Shown: piece by piece, positions 1-9,005 of the stretch
Position numbering within the stretch: position 1 is the stretch's first letter
How the letters are laid out: the number at the start of each line of letters is the position of its first letter
NCBI GenBank assembly: GCA_030268105.1
Contig: BSDZ01000013.1
Location: 1,345,001 to 1,409,000, forward strand
Reading direction: 5' to 3'
Length of the DNA: 64,000 nt
Source of the DNA: Volvox africanus
Lineage: Eukaryota; Chlorophyta; Chlorophyceae; Chlamydomonadales; Volvocaceae
Made by a program: the position numbers and the translations under genes
The notes under the pieces: generated by a model
Told to the model about the DNA's origin: nothing
Database searches by the model: none
Seen by the model: only the letters and a program-made list of their open reading frames with translations

Positions 1-24
1 CGAACCATTAGTTGCTCAGTACAA

Positions 25-57
25 CACCATCATCGTCATCATCATCATCATCATCAT
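25..57. repeat. (CAT)n microsatellite
   Basis: A short run of CAT/CGT triplets lies at the very start of the window. It has no coding signal of its own and precedes a possible ATG at 56. Confidence 0.8.
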
Positions 58-352
58 GCGGGGTCCAGTGTCACAGAGATTCAGCCGCCAAGCGACGAAT
101 GAGGCATGGTCGCGCGGTAGCCGCTGCACCTGCCGCGCTAAGCGTTACATACCACCAGGCAAACAACGCAACATTGCTCTAGACGGTGACAGTTCCTCTC
201 GGCGAAAGGCATCGACACCTAGAGGTGTGTTGTATTCGTACTTCGCTCCGAAATCATGCCCCGTTGGCGCTCCGTGCGGTCCATTTCAAAAAACAGGTAT
301 TATCATGGATGCGCCTCAGATTATAGCCGCTCATGGAATATGGAAGCGATAA
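56..352 (+). other. Possible N-terminal (targeting) exon of the OPR-RAP gene
   Basis: This 98-residue open frame starts with ATG at 56. It is rich in Arg, Ser and Ala and nearly free of acidic residues in its first 40 positions, which is the composition expected of a plastid or mitochondrial transit peptide. It lies just upstream of the first firm exon (672) of the RAP-domain gene on the same strand. I could not find a donor in the right phase to join the two, so it may instead be chance or belong to 5' UTR. There is no homology evidence. Confidence 0.2.
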
Positions 353-671
353 ATAAGTAGCCTTTCCGGTCGGCTGCTCCGGCCCCGTGTGCACCCTTCG
401 GGTCTTCCAAGCCACACATCAATGCACCTGCAAGTACACACACACACATACATACGCACACACGCGCGCACATATACACACGCCCCGCAAAATCCCGCAC
501 CTGCTGTTTGTCTGATTACCTGGATTCTGGATTCCGGATTGCGAGTTGCGAGTCAAACCAGGCGACGACCTTTCCTGACGCCCGGTGAGCTGTTCCTCGT
601 CTATAAGTGTGATGGGGGAGGGCCCCAGGCTACAACAAAATCTCGTCACTTATCACGCTTGAGTCATTCAG

Positions 672-1253
672 GTGTTCATTCGCCGATGCGCAGATCGCGC
701 TCCGCCGGGTCAGGACGATTTGCTGCGCGAGCTGAATAGTGGCGGCGTGGGCTGGTTGCGGGATGAAGAGGAGCAGGACTGGGGATTGGACGACGTGGCA
801 GGTGGGTCAGCTCTTATATAGGCTCAGGAAAAAAGTCAAAGCGAAAAGGTCCTTTGTACATACCTCTTCCCCTCCTAAAGTTCCTCATTTTTTCTTTCCC
901 TACCTCTCACTCTTTGAGACCCGCCGTCAAACACTCTGGTGCTGGATGCTGGCCCTCCCTCTCACACAGGACGCCTTTCCACTCGTACATAGTCGTAAAT
1001 AGTCCGTACACGGTCGTAATAACTCGTACATAGTCGTATAGCCCGTACACGGTCGTAATATCCGTACAGAGTGCGCTAAGAGCTCCTAAGTCCTCTCGTT
1101 ACCCCCTTCCTGCCCCATCCCGCGCTATATCTATTGTATTGAGTCGGATGGGATTGTGCACCCCACCACCACTACGTCCTGAATCGCCTGTCTCTCTCTC
1201 TCTTGTTCTAATGGTTCGTAAAGATAATTGACATCATCACACCTTTGCGGCCA

Positions 1254-1294
<41 letters not shown>

Positions 1295-4200
1295 ACATTA
1301 CAACCCCTCCCCCTTTCGCGTACAGAACACGCAAAGGCTCGCGACCAGCAGCAGCTGCAGAGATTTGGCAGTCCGTCTGCCGCCGATGGCCCAGCGCCTT
1401 ACCATGCCAACGACCGCGATGGCCGCAGTTCGGACAGCAGCGGCGGTGGCGCTGGAGGCACCGGCCGCCGACATGATGGCCGGCACCGCCGCATCGATGC
1501 GGCCAATCCTAAGACCCATGGGTCACCCCTGGCGTCTGGTCTCGCGAGCATCAGCACTGAGGGAGAGACAGCCAAGGATAGCGGGGTGTTCAGCGACAGC
1601 CGCAGTCGTGGCCTGTTGAACTCCAAATTTCAGAATGTCGAAAGTGCTGGAGGTGTCAAAAGTGTCACCGCTGCTGCTGCCGCCGCCGCCGCAGTTGCTC
1701 CCGGCAGTGCCGATGTGCGGGAGGTCAGAGGGCATGCAGCGGAAGTGAGTCTCGGAGCAGCCTCCGCGTCAACGGGCACAGCGATACCGGAGAGTTCTAA
1801 GAGGCTACGAGGGAAGGGCCGTACGACTGTGGAGATGGAGTCGTCGTACGCTCGATGTAACCCTGAAGTTGTGGAGGTACATGGTGGCTAATACGCTCAC
1901 ATTCTACATTGTTTAAGTAATTTTCTTCTCAATTTGATGGTACAGTGCCTGTCTCTCCGTAAAGTCTTAGAAATCTATACCATTTTTTGCATTCAAGTAA
2001 TAACACTTCTGCTGCTCTCCCTCCGTCTCTCTCTCTCTTTCTTTCCGTAATACACACGCGCTTTGTTTTGTGCTGATTTTTGTTGCGGAGCAGGCGCTCC
2101 GGCTGCGTGGTTTCGCCGTACGAGTACGGCAGCGTGATGGCTTGACAGGCGATGATATGGATGATGGCGGCGATGAAGAAAAAGCTGACGGCGGAGATCG
2201 TACTGGTCGCGGTCGAGATTTGGATTTGGATTCCGATCTCGAAGGATTTGGATTGAGTGACGAAGACGATGGGCTGGATCTAGAGTTGAAAATGGATCTT
2301 GTCGTCGCACAAGAACTTCGAGACGACGGCTTTCAGAGCCGCAAAGTTGGTTACCCCGGGGACGCCAGGAATGGCCAGGGAGCGCAGTCTGATAGTCGTA
2401 CAGATTGGTACGATGGCCTCGCGGCGGCAGGGTTCTATGTGCACTCTAATGCCGCAGGAGAGGTCTTCTTAGAACGAACCGTACGACGAAAAAAAATGGC
2501 CGCCGCCGTCGCGGCTGCTGCCAAGGCAGCATTACCAGGGCTCAACTCACCCACCACCGCCGCCGCTGGCGCCACTGCAGCTGGCTCGCCGCCGCAGCCG
2601 CAGCCGCAGCCGCCACCGCTGTCGGTACCCTCCCTGGCGTCGCTCTCCGGGCGCCCGGCCATTGTCAAGGCCTTGCAGCGCCTCACAACTCCCCAACAGG
2701 TTCTGGATTTTGTGGAGCTGTCGTACTCTCAGTGGGCCGCCAACGGATACCGTTTGGCGGACATGCAATCTGGTAAACCGGTGAGTTCGTTGCTTCGCTC
2801 CGAAGATCAGCTACTGTTGCTTTCTTCCGGCCCCGCCGATATCGATCTATTCACTGGGGCCGTGACGCCCGTCGTGTCCCCCCCTATGGCCCGCCTCAGG
2901 TTGCTGCTCCCAGCCCTGCCGAGGCGGCCCATTGCCTGAGAGCTCTCGCCACCACCGCCCTCAGGCAGGGAATCGGCGGCTGGAGGTGCCTTGAGCTCGC
3001 GGCGGGACAGCAGGTACCGAGCAAGCAGAATATTTGTAACGTGTGAGCTTAGGATAGCTTTCGATATTATATATAGAGTAGCTTATTATACGTATGATTA
3101 GAATATTATAGATAGAATAGATAGAATAGCTTAGACATTGAGCGGTGTACAGGGGCATACACACGGACATGGGCACTCCAACAGGGCAGGGTCCGGTGAG
3201 GCCCTGCTTCGACCCGCTGCTGTGACCCGCTCAAAAAACGCACGACAGGAGTACGGCGGTCAGCATCCGCGTCAGGGTGCAATTCAATGAGGTCCATTAA
3301 TGTTCTGTACGTATTGTCGATTGTCAACTTAGGGGCTCTAACGATATGGCCTAAATTGGCAAGTGGGCTGTCACATATTGCGTATGCAGGCGCAGGGGCT
3401 CGCCGAGGCGCTGCGTGTCACACCGCCTCGGTTATTGCCTGAACAAGCTTCACAGCAACTGATGGCGGAATACTTCGATGTAGCGAGGCGGTTCTGGTTG
3501 GACTCCGCAGCCGAGCCGATCATCGGTGACCCACTTGTAGGCAGGGCTCGATCTCCCAGGTTGGCAGTGACGTCGGTTTTTCCTGGAGTTGCCGGTGCGG
3601 ACGACGCCGTTGCTGCTAAGCTGCCTCAAGAGCCGTACGAGGGTCCAATGAACGTTCAATCCGGGAGAATCAGTACCAGTAACCAATCCCACATACCAGA
3701 ATCGGTCGTTGCTGCGTCACCATCATCATCACCATCACCGCCACCATCACCATCACCAAATGCCGTACAGCCCCCAGGGCCTTCATCAGACGATGACGAG
3801 TTTCCCTCGAGAATGGTACCCATGTCGCCATCTTCGTTGTCGTATGATCCGTTGTACGACAGCTTGGTAGCCAAGTACACAGCCATTTCCCGAAGCAAAC
3901 AACTGCGGGAGCTTGCCAGCGGTGGCAGCAGCCAGCCGCAGCAGCAGGAGAACAACCGGTCAACTATCAACGGCCATGTTGTGCCGACAATAGCAGCGAG
4001 GACAGGGCAGGAAAAGCTGGTCTTGGCGCCACAGCCACTGAGCGCGATGCCACCGGCGGCGGATGCCGCGCCCCGCGGCGCCGCCGCTGGTGCCACCGTC
4101 GCCGCCTTGGCAGCCCAACAGCAAACGGCTGCGAAGTTGGAATGTTTGGTTTCGGCGCTGTGGGCCATGTCCAGCCTGGTGAGACTAGGAGCGCCAGGGG

Positions 4201-7200
4201 GAGAGGGAGCTGATTGTTGGTTGTTCTTTTTACCTATTGGGGTTTTGAAGTTAAGATAGTGAATGAGGCAGAAGGGGGACGGGGCGGCTAGCTCGAGCGA
4301 GGACGCAGCGCTGATGGGAAAGACGACCCCCGGGGGCTCCTTCGATGAACCCACCAAATGCGAATACACATAAACATACACATAGACTTAGACTTAGACA
4401 TAAACAAATATACATAAACATATACAACTATTCATGATACATGCACATTGTTTGTCGTGCATCCGCGTCCAGGGCGGGCCGCCGTACTTCCAAGCTGAGA
4501 CGGAAGCCGCCGTGACCATCTTGATCCGCTGCCTGGCATCCGCAGCAGTGTCAGCGGCACCGTCTTCCGACAGCGCCGCCACGTCCGCCCCATCCCCCCC
4601 TGCTGGTGGTGGTGGTGGATTGACCGGTTGGCAAGCAGGTCAGGTGTTGTGGGCTCTGGGCAACAGTCGTCACGCGACTCAGCGACTGCCAGACCTGGAG
4701 GCCAGCCTCCTGCGAGTAAGGGAGCCCGAGAGCGAGGTTGTGTGTGTATGTGTGTGTGGAAGGGGAAGGGGAGGCCGAAAAAGTACGTATTGGGACTCGA
4801 GCAAACAGAGAGCCATACATGGGCGAGTGCAAGTGCCCGGGTAGAGGTACGGGTAGGGGTACGGGTAGGGGTAGGGGTACGTGTCGGACATCCCACCATT
4901 TCAGAGCCTTTTTGGTATTTCAGGAGAGGGAGAACCACCAGCCGACCGGGATGTGCCGCGTGAAGCCCAGCATCCCATCGCTGTATCCTCTTGAAAGTCA
5001 TCGCCCCATCAGCCACCAACCACTAGCCGACCGGGATGTGCCTCTCGCTCGCTCATTTTTCGCGTTCACTCACGCATTTACCCACGTTCACATTCACTCG
5101 ATTCCGCACTCTTCTCGCCCCTCTGTGGACCTGCTCGTACCTTGACCTGCAGTCCGGAGGTTTGCCGTACATGCACCCCCGTGATGTTACACGCGTGCTG
5201 TGGGGCTTCGCATCTCTAGGATACTCTCCGGAACGGCTATTGCTGACCATAAGGCCTGACTGGTCGTGGCGGGGACGTACGGCGTCGGAGTCAGTACATA
5301 AGGGGAAAGGGAAGGGGAGCAAGGCCCGTGGGAAGGACATGAAAGGTGAGTATGAACGGACAGGATTTGTAAAATACAAAACGCACAATCGTGAGCGCCG
5401 AAATGACTGTCAAGACCAATCACCAATAGTGTGGTTCCTGTGCTCGATGTTGTTTGGGTGACTCCACATTCCCTCTCAAGCCCTGTGTCGTTTTCACGAC
5501 TCATCAAGCCTCGTCATGCTGATTCCTCCGGACCTTTCCGAACTCTACCTGACGTACTTCCCCCCCTTATCATCGTGTCATTAGGTTAGTTAAGCGATGG
5601 CAGATGGGTGCATATGCTTCCAAATAACCTATAGCCTTAACCTACCTACCTAGCGACATCAGCTGTCGCGAAGAGCAATGGCGGCGTGTGCATCTCGCAG
5701 TGCGCATCTCGCCCCCCCCGTATTGGTACTGCCTAAACAGGCAGTGGCGGTGGGAGTGGATTGGAAGTTCAAGGTGATGTGCGGAGCTTCTCTCCACAGC
5801 AGCTGGCTTGCGCCGTGTGGGCTCTGGCAGTGATGGGGAAAGTGGACACGGGGCCCTTCAGGTGCGCGAGCGGGCGAGGCAACGCAGCCATTGCAATCAC
5901 CGGTGTTGTCTCTGTCTTATCGACGAGGGGGGCAAAGCTGGAGTTGGGAGTCCCATAGCAAATAGACAGCTATGGAGAGCGGTAAGAAAGTACAAATATC
6001 AAATAGTGTATATCCGGTCTCCCATGCCGACTTCTCCGAATTCAGTGCTCTTCCCGGGTTCAGCACCCACCACCGGCATCCAGCGGAATGTGCCGAATCA
6101 ACTAAGGCGTCAACTCCGCTCCTGGTCAGCTCGCAGGTCACTATAATCGGGTCCTTCACCGTCCATCGACATGGGGGCACCCTGCCCTCAACTGTGGAGT
6201 CTTTGGCCCGCTTTTGGTCGGGGTCGAAGAGCGGGCCAAAGAGTGTATATACAGTGTATAGTGTATATATATATAGTATGTATATATAGTATATGTGTGT
6301 GTAGGATAGGGGGGTACATCACCCGTGGCCACTAACCTGGCAGTCCCTACCTTCCCCGGTGTTTCGGGGCACCCTCATCCAGTCTCCCATGCCGACTTCT
6401 CCGATATCAGTGGTTTTCCCAGGTTCAGCACCCACCACCGGTATTCAGCAAAATCTGCCGAATCAACTAAGGCGTCAACTCCGCTACTGGTCAGCTCGCA
6501 GGTCACTTTAATTGGGGTCTACACCGTCCATCGACATGGGGGCACCCTGCCCTTAATTTTAGGTCTTTGGCCCGCTCTCAGTCGGGGTAGAATCTGGAAC
6601 TCCAGGGGCATATTAGTCATGCCTGAACACTTATAGAATATGTATATACTATTATATATATTAAGGTGTGTATTTCTGTATTTGTTTGTTCTTAAAACGT
6701 GTAAAGTGAGCTTCCGCATGTTTTGCGGATGCACCCTGCCTCCTTACTAAGGCAACCATCATACGGACATCCATTACCGTACGTGACTGATGTACAGGTC
6801 CGCCTGGGCGCAGCTACTCCGTCGCGCTGCCAATGTGCCGCCCGCAGAGCCCGTCATGACTCAGATCTGGCAGGCGAACCTAGCCGTCCACCTTGAGTCA
6901 TCGTCCTCCTCCCCGACCCCCAAGTCCTCATCACTTCGCGCATCAGCAACGTCTGCGTCACCAATACCGATCGATGGCACAGTCACCACTGCGTCTGCCT
7001 TATCAAGCCGGCCTGGCAGCCGCGGCACCGGCGGCTGCGGAAGCAAGGCCGGCAACGCTGCCGCTGCCTCATCCGAAGATCTTACGGCGGCAGGCTTGGC
7101 AGCGGCGGCCGGCGCCGGCGGCGGCCTCAATGTGGCGGCGGCTCGCTCACTGCTGCTCCGCGCTCGTGATGTGTTCCTGACGGCCACCAGCGCTTTGCGT

Positions 7201-7700
7201 CGCAAGGTGCAGAGCGGCTACCAGCGGCAAATGGCGAATACTCTGACGGGGCTGCGGATGATGCACCTGTTGGAAGACAACAGCGCAGGTGGGAACACGA
7301 GGTTAGATGGATGGTGCAATAGATGAGATGAGATGATACATAATGTGGGCGGACGGACGGAGGTGATGGAAAGCAGTGGTAGGAAGGGTTTGTACATAGA
7401 TGGGTAGATGGGATATGGGTACTGGGAATATTGGTTAGATGGATGGATGGTGTTTCACATGGCGGTGGTTTTTAACTATCGTGCTGCTGCCGATCCTCCA
7501 CCCCATCGCTGATGAATGGAAACCTGACCTAATTAGGATACTCGATCGACATCACGCTGCCTCAACTTCGGATTGCGCTGGAAGCTGATGGTCCAACACA
7601 CGCATCACGCACACCAAGCGGGGCCGTCCTCGGAGCAACGGCTATGAAGCGCCGCCATCTGCAGCGGATGGGCTGGCATGTCATCAACGTCACTTATAAG
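672..7700 (+). CDS. OPR/RAP-domain protein, predicted organelle RNA factor (5' and 3' ends unresolved)
   Basis: Exons that join in phase: 672-801, 1326-1876, 2094-2780, 2900-3013, 3390-4178, 4473-4715, 5153-5345, 5741-5861, 6798-7288, 7537-7700 (about 1,161 codons). The last exon encodes a RAP domain: an IDITLP strand, IALEADGPTH and LGATAMKRRHLQRMGW, ending at INVTYK. Upstream are degenerate helical repeats with the OPR/FAST signature, for example LVSALWAM, AGQVLWALGN, VTRVLWGFASLGY and LACAVWALAVMG, each split by introns and by Ala/Ser/Pro-rich insertions. An acidic Asp/Glu/Gly stretch lies in the 2094 exon. OPR-RAP proteins of green algae are nucleus-encoded factors that bind and mature plastid or mitochondrial RNAs; the target here is unknown. 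The 5' exon(s) are not identified. The usual 15-20 residues after the RAP core are also missing, because the following DNA is a plastid insertion. Confidence 0.85.
984..1073. repeat. CGTA-rich cluster in intron
   Basis: Within about 90 bases of the first intron of the OPR-RAP gene, the words CCGTACA, TCGTAAT and TCGTACA alternate about nine times. The spacing is irregular but close to 9-18 bases. It resembles a decayed short tandem repeat. The same CCGTAC/GTACGG word is common throughout the window. Confidence 0.6.
1254..1293. repeat. (CACCGA)n hexanucleotide repeat
   Basis: Six to seven perfect copies of CACCGA lie in an intron, about 30 bases before the acceptor at 1325. The repeat gives Thr-Pro or His-Arg open frames on either strand, which are artefacts of the repeat. 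Confidence 0.9.
6013..6225 (+). mobile_element. Repeat family copy A (partial)
   Basis: This is a truncated copy of the roughly 330-bp repeat described at 6301-6632. It has the segment from TCTCCCATGCCGACTTCTCC to the GGGGGCACCCTGCCCT region but lacks the 5' GGTACATCACCCGTGG end. It sits in the same orientation and the same OPR-RAP intron as the next copy, separated from it by a TA-rich microsatellite. Confidence 0.8.
6243..6300. repeat. TA/TG microsatellite between two repeat copies
   Basis: This run of TATA, GTGTATA and TGTG units separates copies A and B of the dispersed repeat. Similar TA/TG runs flank the other full copy at 51225-51570. Confidence 0.85.
6301..6632 (+). mobile_element. 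Repeat family copy B (near full length), intronic
   Basis: The unit starts at GGATAGGGGGGTACATCACC, runs through TTCCCCGGTGTTTCGGGGCA, and ends at GGCATATTAGTCATGCCTGA, with TA/TG microsatellite DNA on both sides. It is almost identical to the inverted copy at 51225-51570 and similar to copies at 6013, 50939 and 55573. No reverse transcriptase or transposase is encoded. One frame stays open across several copies but resembles nothing known. It is best seen as a non-autonomous element (MITE- or SINE-like) inside an OPR-RAP intron. Confidence 0.85.
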
Positions 7701-8110
7701 GTATATATGAGGTGGCGGCTGGCGAGCCACAGGTCTATTGTCACCGCGCATCCTAAGGGCATATGTGGACCTCGCTGCCGGTGACGGACGACACACCGCA
7801 TCCTTTAGTTATGCTGCATGCTGTGGTGGTTGGTTAAAAAGCCGTACACTAGAATTATAGCTCCTAATGATCAAGAACCTCGTTTCGGGGGGGGGGCTAA
7901 GCCCCGTGCTAAAGAATCTGTTATATTTTAATATATTTATATTCAGTGCACACGTCACGTGCGCCGGACTTTAACCGCCGTTCGCCTACGTAATGTGTTT
8001 GCAACAAACGACTTAGCCTTTGGTTGGATACAGCTTAAGGTTAATTACTGAAGGCGATCCGTGAAGTACTTCTCCTTTTTTCAGAACGAGTTAGCTTAGG
8101 TGAAATTAAA

Positions 8111-8269
8111 ATGGTAAAATTACCAGTTTATTTTATTTCTTGTGACAACAAAAAATCAGCTGAAGTACTTGTTTATCCTATTTTCACTGTTCGTTGGTTA
8201 GCTATCCACGCAATTGCTGTTCCAACTATTTTCTTTTTAGGATCTATTACTGCAATACAATTTATTTAA
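8111..8269 (+). pseudogene. psbF: psbF pseudogene (cytochrome b559 beta subunit), nuclear copy of plastid gene
   Basis: The translation contains [20 protein letters not shown] followed by [11 protein letters not shown], which is the single membrane helix of PsbF with its haem-ligand His. In plastids the 44-residue product pairs with PsbE in photosystem II. Three features point to decay. The expected ATG before ACAACA reads GTG. The A-run after it looks one base short, so the apparent ATG at 8111 is only a chance in-frame codon. The C-terminal Gln codon reads TAA, removing the final QR. Substitutions such as Gly to Ala after the His are also present. Expression is unlikely. Confidence 0.93.
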
Positions 8270-8874
8270 CGAAGGTCGGCTGAGCGCAAGTGATCAATCA
8301 GGCAATACCGTGATTACACGTGTTAACCACACGTAGCCATAAACCTTTATTTTTATGTCTCCGAGTAGCTAACCTAGCCTAAGCTAACAAACCCGGCTTC
8401 GTCATTGACGCACTAAGCGCTTAACTCTTTGGTTAAAGTCGTATGGTAACGGGTTGGCTTTTTGCTCCGACAAACCTAAAGGGGGAGAGGCTAGCTACGT
8501 ACTAGTTTCGGTCAAAAACCTACTCTTGTAGGTTTATTGTAAAAGTTATTTAGTAATTTTAGGACACAAACATTCCATGTGCTATAAATCAAATCGCACA
8601 AGCGCTAACTCAAAATAGTTTTCCTAGCTGTAGTTTTACTCTATTACACAAGAATCAAAGGCGGAAAACCTTGTTTGGGTCAGGAACCCTCAGGTTTAAG
8701 ATTAATAGTCATATGTTTTCATTATATTGAGTTCTTTATTTTACCTAACTATAACTATGTAGCTTGTGAACTACAATTTTCGTTTCCCTCCAGTAAACAC
8801 AGCTAAATTGGCACCATAATTTTTGACTGGTGTTATTTGTTAATGTGCTATTATAAGCCCAAATCCAAAAATCT

Positions 8875-9005
8875 GAAATGAGCAAGCATGAAAACAGCAC
8901 TTAACAGCGGTAATACAAAAAGTGTGTTAACTATAGAAACGAGTCCAAGTTGCTTGTCCAACACCAACACAACCACGTAATAATTTAACAAGTGGCACCT
9001 CACGG
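8875..9005 (-). pseudogene. petB: petB fragment (cytochrome b6), nuclear copy of plastid DNA
   Basis: Read on the minus strand, the segment gives VKLLRGCVGVGQATWTRFYS, then a TAA, HTF, a one-base frameshift, and FVLPLLSAVFMLAHF. This matches the end of cytochrome b6 just before its last helix, where the family has [26 protein letters not shown]. The TAA replaces a Leu codon and an extra T breaks the frame, so it is a dead fragment of about 43 codons. Its orientation is opposite to the psbF pseudogene 600 bases away. Confidence 0.8.

Larger units (their letters stand above)
7880..9005. mobile_element. Plastid DNA inserted in the nucleus (NUPT), decayed
   Basis: Base composition changes abruptly to AT-rich organelle-like DNA that carries a psbF-like gene and, on the other strand, a petB fragment, each with disabling changes. 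Short GC-rich blocks such as CCTAAAGGGGGAGAGG interrupt AT-rich sequence, as in the intergenic DNA of volvocine organelle genomes. Both ends pass into nuclear-type sequence: the OPR-RAP gene on the left and GC-rich unique DNA on the right. The left border is uncertain within about 100 bases. Confidence 0.8.

Noticed and set aside
5655..5727. Possible extra exon of the OPR-RAP gene
   Set aside because: The exons ending at 5345 and starting at 5741 already join in phase 1 and continue the repeat pattern without it.
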